Positions 35,499 through 44,893 of a stretch of DNA of 55,175 nucleotides are shown here, one piece after another. Under the pieces are notes generated by a model. The model had not been told where the DNA came from and ran no database searches. It worked only from the letters and a program-made list of their open reading frames with translations. The translations under genes and the position numbers were made by a program. Position 1 is the first letter of the stretch. Each line of letters begins with the position of its first letter. The stretch comes from Bacillota bacterium (GTDB taxonomy: Bacteria > Bacillota_A > Clostridia > Lachnospirales > Lachnospiraceae): positions 1 to 55,175 of the forward strand of contig JAEZSL010000215.1 in NCBI GenBank assembly GCA_023443925.1. The letters run 5' to 3'.

Positions 35499-36338
35499 TT
35501 AGATTTTCCGTTCCATACAGATTGAATCCGGCATATCGGCATATTGTCCATAATTGGGTATGATTTTATAGCCAGCCTTTTTATACATAGAACAGGCCGC
35601 TTCCATCGGTTTTCCGGTTTCTAAAATACACCATCTGAATCCTTTGATTTTTGCTTTCGCCTCTAATCTCCGAACCAACTCTGCTCCTAATCCCATCTTG
35701 CGATGTGATGTTTCAACAAAAATACGTTTTAATTCGGCATGTTCCTCGTCGTATAGTTTGAAGGCACCGCATGCAATGGGTTCTCCTTTAAGATATGCCA
35801 CAATAACATCATGAATATTGTCTCTTTTATTATACTGATCATACTGAAGCCGATTAGGGCTGCCCCCGGCAATTTCGTCAAGTGCGTTATCCAGTCTGCC
35901 GCAAAGCATAACGAAATCCGGATCTTTCCCATCCGTATCCTTAAACTCTACTTCGGATAGGTTAAGTAACTCAGCTTTCGCTTTTTTACTGAATTTATGA
36001 ATAACAGTATCATAAGCCTCATCAATCATCTGGTATAACATGTCCATATCATAGAACTCGTCCAGTTTAACGGTATTCCAATATGGCTGCTGAACCGGCG
36101 GACAATGATATCCCCGCAGGATAACACCCGGATATAGCTGCCGGTAGAGATTTGCTTTATCCGGTTCGCATTTTAACGTCATCTTATAGAACTTCACTTC
36201 GGGATTGAATTGCGCAAATATTTTACCCATGACCTTATAACAGACTGGATACTCACCAAAAGGTCTTGCCTCGTATGCGCCTGGGTGCTTCATACAGTAT
36301 TCTGCTATGGCTGTAATTATTTTTTTATTATTCTCCAT
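35499..36338 (-). CDS. Fusion of MmcQ/YjbR DNA-binding-like domain and GNAT acetyltransferase
   Basis: 279 residues. Residues ~1-120 match the MmcQ/YjbR (CyaY-like) family: ITAIAEYCMKHPGAYEARPF, KVMGKIFAQF and PYWNTVKLD with HPG and YWNT hallmarks. Residues ~135-279 are a GNAT domain with IVAYLKGEPIACGAFKLYDE, the acetyl-CoA loop SHRKMGLGAELVRRLEAKA and MYKKAGYKIIPNYGQY. Both halves are complete, so it is a genuine fusion rather than a frameshift artefact. Confidence 0.88.
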   Translation of the reverse strand: MENNKKIITAIAEYCMKHPGAYEARPFGEYPVCYKVMGKIFAQFNPEVKFYKMTLKCEPDKANLYRQLYPGVILRGYHCPPVQQPYWNTVKLDEFYDMDMLYQMIDEAYDTVIHKFSKKAKAELLNLSEVEFKDTDGKDPDFVMLCGRLDNALDEIAGGSPNRLQYDQYNKRDNIHDVIVAYLKGEPIACGAFKLYDEEHAELKRIFVETSHRKMGLGAELVRRLEAKAKIKGFRWCILETGKPMEAACSMYKKAGYKIIPNYGQYADMPDSICMERKI

Positions 36339-36434
36339 GGGTTGTCTCCTATGTTAAAATGGACTACTAAAACAATTATTGCTTTATAATTGTTTTAAGT
36401 ATTCGTCTCTATGGTATCTCATTTAGCAAGCATA

Positions 36435-36644
36435 TTAATTGAAACCAGATTTTATGTTTATAAGCTTTTTACCTATAAATCCTATGGTAAGCTGTGCATT
36501 TAACTGATAATTTTCAAACAGTTCTTTTCCAACTTTTACCGATACTGTCTTTGTCCCATCATTTATTGTAAAAATATATTTCCCAAAAACATTTTTTGTT
36601 TTCCTAACTAAAATCCCACTATGTTCTGTATAATTTTTAATCAT
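36435..36644 (-). CDS. Small hypothetical protein
   Basis: 69 residues from ATG 36644 with GAGG eight bases upstream. Beta-rich and basic: GKYIFTINDGTKTVSVKVGK, LTIGFIGKKLINIKSGFN. It suggests a small OB- or SH3-like barrel, but no family is recognised. It stands alone between the fusion gene and the DinB-like gene. Confidence 0.7.
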   Translation of the reverse strand: MIKNYTEHSGILVRKTKNVFGKYIFTINDGTKTVSVKVGKELFENYQLNAQLTIGFIGKKLINIKSGFN

Positions 36645-36784
36645 ATATTTTCCTCATAGAATCTCTATAGAACAAATAACTGTCCCTTAGAGATTAGATA
36701 GGTTATCTTTTACAATTCAACCATGATGTTCAACGGAGTAACCTGATTCTCTAAACATAATAGAAGTTATATTCCAATTGTATT

Positions 36785-37321
36785 TTAACAGTTTCCTAAT
36801 TTTATATGGGCTGCATATAAAAATCGCCCATAACCTATCTCTGATACATTTTTCATTAATTCTGCATTTAACCATAGTGCAATATCAGCAAAGCTCCTAT
36901 CTACTAAGGGCCATTTTGCATACTGATTTAATTGATAATCTGCATCCGGCAAATCCTTTAATTTTGAAACCCATTTATCGTGTAGTAAGCTAATTGTTGT
37001 TTTTGCTTTTTCAACACTTCCCGGCCACGGAATGTCTTCTTTTTTTAAAACACCATCTCCAAAATTGTAATCAATTGCGGTACTCCACCAATATATTATA
37101 TGCCACATAATCCAGGCAATACTGGCCGGCCCTATCTCATAACTTTCAGTTTCAGGCCAATCTATATCCCATCCATTTTCTTGCCAACGAACCTGCAGCC
37201 CGTTAGGACTGAATGCCCAAAGTGCCTCTGCATCCTCAATATTGTCCATATGATAAAGATAAAGCTGCCAGCACATTTCCAGCTGAAATAGTATATTCTC
37301 TTTTATTTCGGGATTTTTCAT
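36785..37321 (-). CDS. DinB-superfamily protein
   Basis: 178 residues from ATG 37321, preceded by AAAAGGAG at 11 bases; the frame continues upstream to 37450 but would overlap the next gene and lacks a start with a ribosome site. The sequence runs LFQLEMCWQLYLYHMDNIED, EALWAFSPNGLQVRW, WPETESYEIGPASIAWIMWH. The conserved His residues (YH, WHI) fit the DinB/DfsB metal-binding four-helix bundle found in thiol-S-transferases. Reaction unknown. Confidence 0.8.
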   Translation of the reverse strand: MKNPEIKENILFQLEMCWQLYLYHMDNIEDAEALWAFSPNGLQVRWQENGWDIDWPETESYEIGPASIAWIMWHIIYWWSTAIDYNFGDGVLKKEDIPWPGSVEKAKTTISLLHDKWVSKLKDLPDADYQLNQYAKWPLVDRSFADIALWLNAELMKNVSEIGYGRFLYAAHIKLGNC

Positions 37322-37404
37322 TGATCGTAACGCTCCTTTTGCTTTTTCACAGATTTCATTTGCTAATATCCAAACCGAATTTTGTTTGTGCTTTGTGACT
37401 GATT

Positions 37405-37986
37405 TTATAAAACCATTTGTTCTATGGCTCTCGTTAAAACCGTATCCCAAGGTCTTGATTCAATCACTCTAATACCGTGTTGATTGCAAGTATCGGCTAT
37501 CCACTTCCCGTATGCAATACTTATTTCGGCTCTGTAATGTTGTAAATCGCCGCCTTCTCTTGATAAATAATTCTGCAATATTTGATTTTTATCTGATTCA
37601 ATGACAAAAATTGATTTTACCTCCGGATTATCAAAAGATTTTGTAAATTCAGGATAAATAAAATCACCTTCTATAATGACAGGTAATTTGTCCTCAATAT
37701 GTCTGTTTACAAGCTCTTTCAATACCGGAATCATTTCTTTGCTTACATCAATCAACCAGTCTACATTTTTATCAATTCCGATCTCTATCCAATTTACACC
37801 GGTGTTCCAATAATGTATTGCAGGATAGTTTTCCTTTGTTGTAACCGTTTCTACAGCCAGATGAATATCATCTACTTCCAAGACATTCACCCCGTAAAAT
37901 CGAGCAATTTCATAAGCTATACTTGATTTACCTATTCCCGAAGCACCGCCAATGAATAAAACTGTCCAGTTTCTATTATGATTCAA
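37405..37986 (-). CDS. P-loop kinase-like ATPase
   Basis: 193 residues from TTG 37986, seven bases after GGAGG. The Walker A motif FIGGASGIGKSS is at residues ~12-22. An acidic motif VLEVDDIHLAV follows and a lid-like region comes later (NYLSREGGDLQHYRAE). It looks like a small-molecule kinase of the 2-phosphoglycerate kinase/zeta-type superfamily. Substrate unknown. Two other P-loop kinases occur in this array (41265, 48590). Confidence 0.82.
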   Translation of the reverse strand: MNHNRNWTVLFIGGASGIGKSSIAYEIARFYGVNVLEVDDIHLAVETVTTKENYPAIHYWNTGVNWIEIGIDKNVDWLIDVSKEMIPVLKELVNRHIEDKLPVIIEGDFIYPEFTKSFDNPEVKSIFVIESDKNQILQNYLSREGGDLQHYRAEISIAYGKWIADTCNQHGIRVIESRPWDTVLTRAIEQMVL

Positions 37987-38047
37987 TTCTAAACCTCCTT
38001 TTGCATTTTGCATTTATGAACAGGTATGGTTAGTTAACCGCCAACCT

Positions 38048-38746
38048 CTAATAGATTGAAAGGTCCGTACCGTATAAGTCACATTTTAGTTTTTTGGCTA
38101 CCGATTGTGATGCAGTATTATCCCAGGAGGTACTATAAGTTGGGATTCGATTTATTTTATAAATATCTGCTGCCCAGGCTGCAACTACCTCAGCAGCATA
38201 ACCTTTTCCACGATAGTCAGAAAGAGTTTCAACACCAGCTTCGTGGGACTCAGCAGCAATACGGGAACTAAAGCAGATAGACACAGCCTTTCCATTCACA
38301 AACTTTGCAAAACACGGTTCCCAGAATTGCAATTCACTTAACATATAATCAAAGCTATTCTCTAAAAGGTGTACATTATCATCCGTTATTTTAATTACAT
38401 CACTTGGAAATGTTATTCCGTTTGGCAATTTATATGCCGGACCTTCAAAAATTTTCTGTATTTCCTCATGTTCTTGAAGGATTCCTTTTACTTTTTCTAA
38501 GATAACTGTGTCTCTTGTTATATTTTTATTAATAGGCTCCGTTGTGACCAAGTTTGTTAGTTTACTTATTAGTTCTTGCGGTAAATCGTAACGAAAGCGC
38601 AGAACATTACCATCAGGTGTACAGCCTAAAAAGAAACGCGGGGCTGGGGCACCTTCTAAATCATTTGTATTTATCATGAAATTATTATTATCGTATGTAA
38701 AGAGAGCCTTAGCCTGCAGCTCCATAAGTTCCAGCTTATTTAGCAT
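38048..38746 (-). CDS. GNAT acetyltransferase
   Basis: 232 residues from ATG 38746 with AGGAAGG upstream. The N-terminal ~120 residues are family-specific. The C-terminal acetyltransferase core reads AGVETLSDYRGKGYAAEVVA and RIPTYSTSWDNTASQSVAKK. The pattern fits the FR47/GNAT type with an extra N-terminal lobe. Substrate unknown. Confidence 0.82.
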   Translation of the reverse strand: MLNKLELMELQAKALFTYDNNNFMINTNDLEGAPAPRFFLGCTPDGNVLRFRYDLPQELISKLTNLVTTEPINKNITRDTVILEKVKGILQEHEEIQKIFEGPAYKLPNGITFPSDVIKITDDNVHLLENSFDYMLSELQFWEPCFAKFVNGKAVSICFSSRIAAESHEAGVETLSDYRGKGYAAEVVAAWAADIYKINRIPTYSTSWDNTASQSVAKKLKCDLYGTDLSIY

Positions 38747-38843
38747 GTATAACCTTCCTACTTTCTTCATTCGTCTTAATTACTATTGCGCAATTTATAC
38801 TTTATCTGCAAGTCTAAATAAATTTATCTATGTAAAGATATAT

Positions 38844-39437
38844 TCATTTGGCGTGGTAGAAATACGGTCCGCAAGACGCTTCGTGTGTCTGCACATAGGT
38901 CCACTTTTTTACCGGATCAAAGACATAGATGTCTGCTTTATCCATTCCACTGTCAAAATCTAAATCTTTCGCTTTTAGTAAAGAAGCATTTTTCACAAGG
39001 TAAGCTTCTTTTGCGTATTGATAAAATAAATAGATTGAATCTTTTTCTATTGTATCAAAAGCGCTTCTGGCTTCCTTTGATTTTAACGCATCCAGTAACT
39101 CAAAACTAAAGAGATGCCATTTATATTGATCGTTATATTGTTTTACCCGTTTCCCAGCCTCTTCCGAAACCAATGAGGTAAAGAGTTCATCCCATTGTGC
39201 CGCGACATGGTTTTTTTCAATAGAAACAAATTTAATACCTCGTTCAGAAAGTTCCTTGATATGTTGTGTGTATTCGTAATCAAGAATATGCGCATCATAA
39301 TCGCTGATTTTATCCCAGATAGAATCAAGCAGCTGCTTTCTAATTTCTTTTTCATGTGCATCATGAAGCTGTTCAATTTCTTTTTCTAATTTATCCATTT
39401 CATTAAAATTTACTATTTTTAATGCAATACTTTCCAC
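38844..39437 (-). CDS. DUF4275-like protein
   Basis: 197 residues; GTG 39437 with GAGGTG upstream. An N-terminal helical segment (EIEQLHDAHEKEIRKQLLDS) is followed by a domain with RVKQYNDQYKWHLFSFELLD, GKRV and KEARSAFDTI, which I associate with DUF4275, a small soluble Bacillota family of unknown role. The C-terminal WTYVQTHEASCGPYFYHA is conserved in that family. Confidence 0.7.
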   Translation of the reverse strand: MESIALKIVNFNEMDKLEKEIEQLHDAHEKEIRKQLLDSIWDKISDYDAHILDYEYTQHIKELSERGIKFVSIEKNHVAAQWDELFTSLVSEEAGKRVKQYNDQYKWHLFSFELLDALKSKEARSAFDTIEKDSIYLFYQYAKEAYLVKNASLLKAKDLDFDSGMDKADIYVFDPVKKWTYVQTHEASCGPYFYHAK

Positions 39438-39480
39438 GTTTTCACCTCATGCTAAAATATTTATGTCCGAAAGCAGATTA

Positions 39481-40230
39481 TTACATTATTTTTACCATCT
39501 CATGCCCGGCTCCTTCAAACACTAAATATTCATGGGGAATATTTAATGAATCTAAATATAAGTGCATAATCTCATTATCGCAAAATAATATATCAACCGT
39601 TCCGATATGAATATTTATATGTAACTTACCCCTTATTTTTTCTGCGTTTTGTCTTATCACATTTAAAACATTGCTTTCTTCTAAATATCTTTCCTCTCTC
39701 ATCATATCTTCATATAATAGGACGGCCTTGTCCGGCGATTCCCCAACTCCATGGTAATCTTTGTGATAATAATGATGGTAAGTACCTGCATAGGCAGTTA
39801 TCGAAGCAAACAGTTCAGGATATTTTACAGCATAATAAAAAGCCATTCCTCCACCCATTGAAAAACCGGAAATCGACCTATTCTCACAGTTTGTATCAGT
39901 TCTGTATTTTTCGTCGATATGCGGTATTAACTCGTTCATTATCATTGACTCAACAGGCAGATTTTCTATATTTTCGATAACTGGTGAATTGTTAGCAAAA
40001 ACAGTAATGGATTGCCTGTTTGAATAAATATTTTCCAATGTCCATATGTCGGATGATTCGTTACCCGTCCACCCGTGAAGATAATAGGAGACCGGGTATT
40101 TTTTGTTACTGCTTTCATAATCAGGCGGAAGATAGATATTATATCCGATTTCATGGCCGAATAGACCGCTGTAAAATGTTTGATGGGTAACATTTTGGGG
40201 TAATTCTGATGGCGGATTAATATAGTTCAT
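39481..40230 (-). CDS. Putative esterase (EsteraseD/PHB depolymerase-like fold)
   Basis: 249 residues, ATG 40230 with AAAGGAG upstream. Alpha/beta hydrolase: YYLHGWTGNESS with oxyanion glycine, the nucleophile elbow ISGFSMGGGMAFYYA (Ser near 122), the acid-region IHIGTVDILFCDN, and the catalytic His in FEGAGHEM near the C-terminus. No signal peptide, so it is cytoplasmic. Related enzymes release acyl groups from sugars or thiols. Confidence 0.87.
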   Translation of the reverse strand: MNYINPPSELPQNVTHQTFYSGLFGHEIGYNIYLPPDYESSNKKYPVSYYLHGWTGNESSDIWTLENIYSNRQSITVFANNSPVIENIENLPVESMIMNELIPHIDEKYRTDTNCENRSISGFSMGGGMAFYYAVKYPELFASITAYAGTYHHYYHKDYHGVGESPDKAVLLYEDMMREERYLEESNVLNVIRQNAEKIRGKLHINIHIGTVDILFCDNEIMHLYLDSLNIPHEYLVFEGAGHEMVKIM

Positions 40231-40417
40231 TTTGTATTACTCCTTTCCTATGAAATAAACTTGTTTATTTAAGATGAGTTTTTGAAATGCTGCCAGACCA
40301 TTTTATATTCGCATTTTAATGTTGCAATTAAGTTTTTTAAATTAAAATTTTTTATCTTTATCATATGAAACTACATTAATTACTCTATGTTTCAGGTTCA
40401 CCATTATAATTTGATGT

Positions 40418-41095
40418 TTATACTATTCTTTCGATATATACTTTCGTAACCCTATTAAAGTGTAAAAGACCGTCCGTACTATCACGGTCAAATGCCGCGT
40501 TTATTGCAGCGATATGTGTATCATATCCAGGATCGTTGGGTAATGGGTAGTTTTCCTGTGATGCGATGTATGCGAGCCAGTTATCCCGTGTATAAACCAT
40601 TGGGTTGGGGAATTCCCAAGTCGTCGGTTTTGTGAAAAATGCATCGGCAGTCTGTTTACTAATGTTTATCATCTCTCCACCATGCGCAAGGTTGTAAATA
40701 GCAATTACCAATCCGCCGGGCCTGACAATGCGGTGGCATTCTGCTCGGAACGCCTCCAGATTGAACCAGTGCAACGCATGGGCGACCGTGATAATATCGA
40801 CGCTTTGGTTGGGAAGTGTTGTGGCTTCGGCGGTACCATCCATAATTTTAGCATTAGGAAAAGGTGCTAGTGTAACTGTAAGCTGCGCGCGCATATCTGC
40901 ATTGGGCTCAACAGCTAGTACCGGGTAACCGCGCTCTGCCAGCGTAACCGTAAATTTCCCCGTCCCAGCACCGATGTCTGCGAATACCGAGCCTGACGGC
41001 GCAAGCTCGATGATTTTTTCTATAGCTGCCTTTGGGTAGCCCGGACGTCCTTGGGCATAGGCTTTTGCCCTGCCAGTAAAATTATCTATGTTCAT
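40418..41095 (-). CDS. Class I SAM-dependent methyltransferase
   Basis: 225 residues, ATG 41095 with AGGAGCG upstream. Methyltransferase motif I is FADIGAGTGKFTVTLAERGY, motif II VLAVEPNADM, motif III DIITVAHALHWF and the Met-rich region ECHRIVRPGGLVIAIYNLA. Member of the ubiE/COQ5-like small-molecule branch (Methyltransf_11). The coding DNA is visibly richer in G+C than the flanking genes (for example 40750-41060), which suggests separate transfer into this array. Confidence 0.9.
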   Translation of the reverse strand: MNIDNFTGRAKAYAQGRPGYPKAAIEKIIELAPSGSVFADIGAGTGKFTVTLAERGYPVLAVEPNADMRAQLTVTLAPFPNAKIMDGTAEATTLPNQSVDIITVAHALHWFNLEAFRAECHRIVRPGGLVIAIYNLAHGGEMINISKQTADAFFTKPTTWEFPNPMVYTRDNWLAYIASQENYPLPNDPGYDTHIAAINAAFDRDSTDGLLHFNRVTKVYIERIV

Positions 41096-41264
41096 ATTTT
41101 CGCTCCTGACATATATTTTCTTCGCTTATGTAAATTTTAACCACAGCCAACAACTTTCACTTTATATTCATAATCAAACAGGATTATATGTAATCGTTAA
41201 ATTCAACTGTCCTTTGTATCTTACGTCTGCATTCACGTATTGTTTATAATTTTTTCATTAGCTT

Positions 41265-41750
41265 TCATCCTATATTCACTCTCACATCCACCTCATTATC
41301 ATCGGGTATTTCGAAAAAGTGGTATAAATCACTATCATTGGTTAAATAAAAATGTGATTTTCCTTGTTGTATCTCTTCATTGCGTTTTTTAATATTCAGT
41401 AATCTTTGTTTTTCTGATGTATCAATGTAGTGCAATTCACACTCGACTTTCATATCAGAGTAAAACTTGCGGAGTGCATTACGTTCGGAACGTGACCAAA
41501 ATCCATTTTCACAGATAACTGTTGCGCCTGCTTTTGCTGCTTCACCTGCTTTATATTTAACATAATCTTCAACTTTTGAGCAATATTCTTCATATTTCTT
41601 CGGTTTGCTATAATATAATTCAGCCCCAAACAAACCAAGCATAAGTTCATCCTGGCTGATATTAACAGCATTTATCTGTTTTGCAAGTTTATTAGCATAA
41701 GTTGTTTTGCCAGAACCGATTTTACCGCATATTAATATAACTCTACCCAA
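41265..41750 (-). CDS. P-loop kinase (AAA/zeta-toxin-like)
   Basis: 161 residues from TTG 41750, directly after GGAGGTGATACC; a longer frame to 41801 would overlap the upstream gene. The P-loop ICGKIGSGKTTYANK is at residues ~7-21. A Q-D pair in NISQDELML and the lid Arg-rich region NIKKRNEEIQQGKSHFYLT follow. Likely phosphorylates or adenylates a small molecule; partner genes for a zeta toxin are missing, so a toxin role is not supported. Confidence 0.82.
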   Translation of the reverse strand: MGRVILICGKIGSGKTTYANKLAKQINAVNISQDELMLGLFGAELYYSKPKKYEEYCSKVEDYVKYKAGEAAKAGATVICENGFWSRSERNALRKFYSDMKVECELHYIDTSEKQRLLNIKKRNEEIQQGKSHFYLTNDSDLYHFFEIPDDNEVDVRVNIG

Positions 41751-41782
41751 GGTATCACCTCCAGCTCCTATAAGCAAAATAT

Positions 41783-42844
41783 TTATTTCTTTTGCAAACA
41801 TGACAATTCCTGATCAAACCATGTTTTAATGTCATCTCGCAGATCGAAAATAGAATCATCCAATGATATGGGAATTCCACGGCAGCCGCCATCACAATGA
41901 CCTATTTCTCTTTTTCTGCCGCAGCCATATCCCTTTTCAATCAATTCCTGCAAAATTGGATGAAATGTTTTGATGGTGTCAGTGTATTCGTGGGTCTTTG
42001 TGGACTTCACATTGATATGGTAGCCGTTGCCTAGGGAAGTGTTAATTCCCCATATGTCTTTTCGTTTATAACAATACTTCATATAGATATGAAACCCTTT
42101 TACCTCCACTTCGCAGGTAAGTCCTTTCTCCTGATAGCGCTCATGCAGTTGTAGAAGAAAATCCTGCATATCAACAGATAGAGGCTTTATTGTATCCTGC
42201 AAGATAGAAAGCACATCGGTTTCATCCTTTTTTAAAACCCTGTAATCACAGCGCAGAAAAGCATCCTGGTTGACGAGGGTTCCATGGTCTATTTCGGCAA
42301 TTGCCATGATCTTCAAGCCCGTCAGCATAATGGGGTTATCCGGATATGTAATCTTTATGTTTTTGATATCTGCTAAGTTCTGCTTTTTTTCATTTATATC
42401 TACGCCGTGAATGCAAATACCGCAATCCATCAGAAACCGCAGACATTCAAGGTTTTTGGAAACGGACAGCTTTCCATTGAATACAGTATTTCCACAAACG
42501 AGAGCTTGCGCGTTTTCAGCCGGTATGCCATGATAACCTATTTTCATTAGTAAGGTGCTTATATTGTGGAGGAACGGATAATATACCGAAAGCGTGGTGC
42601 GGTTTTCATATTCATGGGCAACTTTTTTGCAATTATCATAGACATCACCTTTGGCGTATAAAACATCGTAAAGCCGAACCAAAAAGGCTCTGAATGCCAG
42701 AACGCCCTCACGTATACTCTCTTCAGCTGATACATTTGTATATACAGGGTTGATTGCGTATGCTTCGTGGGTTTCAGGCACCATAATTTCTTTCAAATAG
42801 CTTGCCACATCCAAAAGCGTTTTTCTCATTTTCCTTATCTCCAT
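41783..42844 (-). CDS. Large hypothetical protein with C-terminal Cys cluster
   Basis: 353 residues, ATG 42844 with AAAAGGAG six bases upstream. No family recognised. There is no membrane helix or signal peptide. The middle has CGICIHGVDIN, a possible small turn with Cys, and the C-terminal ~40 residues show a Cys-rich stretch GCGRKREIGHCDGGCRG that could bind a metal. The stop is 33 bases upstream of the kinase-like gene's TTG start, so the two may be co-transcribed. Confidence 0.78.
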   Translation of the reverse strand: MEIRKMRKTLLDVASYLKEIMVPETHEAYAINPVYTNVSAEESIREGVLAFRAFLVRLYDVLYAKGDVYDNCKKVAHEYENRTTLSVYYPFLHNISTLLMKIGYHGIPAENAQALVCGNTVFNGKLSVSKNLECLRFLMDCGICIHGVDINEKKQNLADIKNIKITYPDNPIMLTGLKIMAIAEIDHGTLVNQDAFLRCDYRVLKKDETDVLSILQDTIKPLSVDMQDFLLQLHERYQEKGLTCEVEVKGFHIYMKYCYKRKDIWGINTSLGNGYHINVKSTKTHEYTDTIKTFHPILQELIEKGYGCGRKREIGHCDGGCRGIPISLDDSIFDLRDDIKTWFDQELSCLQKK

Positions 42845-43022
42845 CCTAACTCCTTTTAAATTTCACTATACTTGCTGTTCATAATATTGTAAATAAAATT
42901 CTGATCCCTATACATCTCTTACCTTTTACTATGTAGTTGGATTTATTCACTGAATTGGCAGCAGCATATTTATGTTTATTCCTAATTCGGTAATATACTT
43001 TTTACTTCGTTAATTAGCAGTT

Positions 43023-43691
43023 TTACATTGACAGCTCATTTTTCAAAACTGCTTCAATGTGATAGTGCTTACTATTTTGTTTACTTCCTCCGAAAAAGCA
43101 ATTATCAACATGCCTGATCTGAATGATATTAAAATTACATAATAATTTTATAATATCGTTTAATTCAACAAAATAATGAGGAATGTCCTTCTCAGGACCC
43201 TCTGTTTTCATAATGGTATTTCCATCAATCACTGGAAATCCACCTTCCTTATATGCCCAATCTTCCTTAGAGCATAATGTAAAGTAGATATTACCTCCAG
43301 GCTTTAGCACTCGCTCTATTTCATTTAAGATTTCCAAAAAACCTGCTGTGTCAGTATGAGAAATAACATGGTAAGACCAAATACAATCAAATGCACTCTT
43401 TGTAAAGGGTAATTGATTCATATCACATACCTGGGTCAGTATTTCTAAACCAGCTTTATTCTTCCATTCATTTAGATACTTGATACCATCTTGAGATAAG
43501 TCGACTGCTGTTACATCAAAACCTTGCTCTGCAAATAAAATGGAATGTCTTCCCAACCCACACCCCAAATCAAGAATTGTTTTTTTGCCTTCTTTTTTCC
43601 ACTTATTTGCATAGTAGTAACTCTCCTCGCATGGATTTGTCCAATATAATTTATCAGCTTCCTTCCAATCCCATTCCTTTGATTTCACCAT
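43023..43691 (-). CDS. Class I SAM-dependent methyltransferase
   Basis: 222 residues, ATG 43691; an AAAGGAG site is about 14 bases away, so the start is slightly uncertain. Motif I is ILDLGCGLGRHSILFAEQGF, with an acidic residue in VTAVDLSQDGIK and IERVLKPGGNIYFTLCSKED as the C-terminal strand. The N-terminus DWKEADKLYWTNPCEESYYY is typical of small-molecule or thiol methyltransferases (Methyltransf_25). Substrate unknown. Confidence 0.9.
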   Translation of the reverse strand: MVKSKEWDWKEADKLYWTNPCEESYYYANKWKKEGKKTILDLGCGLGRHSILFAEQGFDVTAVDLSQDGIKYLNEWKNKAGLEILTQVCDMNQLPFTKSAFDCIWSYHVISHTDTAGFLEILNEIERVLKPGGNIYFTLCSKEDWAYKEGGFPVIDGNTIMKTEGPEKDIPHYFVELNDIIKLLCNFNIIQIRHVDNCFFGGSKQNSKHYHIEAVLKNELSM

Positions 43692-43800
43692 TTTCTCTTC
43701 TTAATCTCCTTTTCAGTTTAATACAGACATCCCTCTTGTTATAAACAATAAAGATTCTCACGCCTTTGATAGTTACGCAATAAATTTACACAATGGCATG

Positions 43801-44138
43801 TTAGAAAGAAATATTTTGTTTATTCGTAACTTCTACAGATACGTGAAAAATAGTAACTACATTATCAACTAAGCTGATTCCTATTCTAACACCGTTTTTT
43901 GTATATCGGTCCTGCCGGTTGTCCTCATTTAAAATGGCAAATCCATTTTGTTTCATAACTTCGTCAACGGCATTAAGGGAGCACCCGACCTGAAGACCCA
44001 TAAAGGTGTATTTGGTGCTTTAATTCATTAGTATGTATCTTGAGAATAATATTATTTCCAATTGGAACATATAACAAGGCAATCGGTATTAAAAGAAGTA
44101 AAGAAATAAACATTATGTATTTGAATATTCTTTTCATT
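43801..44138 (-). pseudogene. Frameshifted small membrane-anchored protein gene
   Basis: An ATG at 44138, after TTTAGGAGAC, opens a frame with one membrane helix (MKRIFKYIMFISLLLLIPIA) that closes early at a stop. A second frame, shifted by one, begins at the AAA run at 44019-44021 and runs to 43801 as MGLQVGCSLNAVDEVMKQNG then GFAILNEDNRQDRYTKNG. Removing one A joins them into a plausible 111-residue membrane-anchored protein. The frameshift is therefore a single-base insertion in the gene or the assembly. Confidence 0.65.
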
Positions 44139-44166
44139 AAGTCTCCTAAAGATTTTATATGAAGTA

Positions 44167-44775
44167 TTATAGCAAACTCTCATAAGAATTTTCCATTACA
44201 TTTGGTAATAGCGTATATATATTACAATTACATAGATTATCAAAATACTTTTTCAACTTTAAGAATGCTTTCCATTTATCTATAGTGAAATCCGGTAAAC
44301 CATGCCTTAAGGCTACGTCAATCAACCTTTTCTCCATAATGCAAGCACCATTTGGCAACGATATAGCGTCACATAATTGTATTAATCGGTCATAATCATC
44401 ATACACCGTATTTTCAATAAAACTTGATAAGAAAAGCTTTTGCTCTTTGGTACAATCAAACTTTCCAATAAACGTATTAACATCTTGAATAGGATAGGAA
44501 TGTGTTAAGCATATTCTGGCAATCTCTCTTTGGTTTATACTCATCATATAATTATAGCCGTCAATCGTATGCATAATTGATTTTATACCTTCTCTGCGGC
44601 CTATATCATGTAACAAGCCCATAACATAGGCCTGATTGCTATCTAATGAATCAATTTTATCCGCAATCAATTTAGCATTCATACCAACAGACATGCTATG
44701 TTTAACCCATAATCCTGGATTTAGCTGTTCTCCTATAGACAGCTCTTTTTCTGCTTCTTTTGGACTTAACAACAT
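44167..44775 (-). CDS. HD-domain phosphohydrolase
   Basis: 202 residues, ATG 44775 with AAAGGAG about 13 bases upstream. The HD metal site is seen as VKHSMSVG (H26) and GLLHDIGRREG (H56-D57), with a downstream His in CLTHSYPIQDV and YDDYDRLIQLCD supplying the last Asp. It resembles small HD hydrolases that act on nucleotides. One of three HD proteins in the array, with those at 44894 and 47913. Confidence 0.85.
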   Translation of the reverse strand: MLLSPKEAEKELSIGEQLNPGLWVKHSMSVGMNAKLIADKIDSLDSNQAYVMGLLHDIGRREGIKSIMHTIDGYNYMMSINQREIARICLTHSYPIQDVNTFIGKFDCTKEQKLFLSSFIENTVYDDYDRLIQLCDAISLPNGACIMEKRLIDVALRHGLPDFTIDKWKAFLKLKKYFDNLCNCNIYTLLPNVMENSYESLL

Positions 44776-44893
44776 AATTAGAAGATAACTCCTTTCTTAA
44801 ACAATCTAGGACCCAGCCATAAGGTGGTTTAATAAATAAAACAAGTTTTAAAGTTGTAGTGCACTAAGCATAATTTTTTCATTCCGTTGAGTA

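Noticed and set aside
37322..37450. Longer N-terminus for the DinB-like protein
   Set aside because: It would overlap the upstream kinase gene by 46 bases and has only a TTG without ribosome site; family alignment starts at the ATG 37321.
40269..40364. 31-codon minus-strand ORF ending CEYKMVWQHFKNSS
   Set aside because: It has a start codon but no ribosome site; the sequence could be the C-terminal remnant of a lost gene, but the support is too thin.
41265..41801. Zeta-type toxin of a toxin-antitoxin system
   Set aside because: P-loop and size would fit, but no epsilon antitoxin gene is adjacent and the frame is one of several general P-loop kinases.
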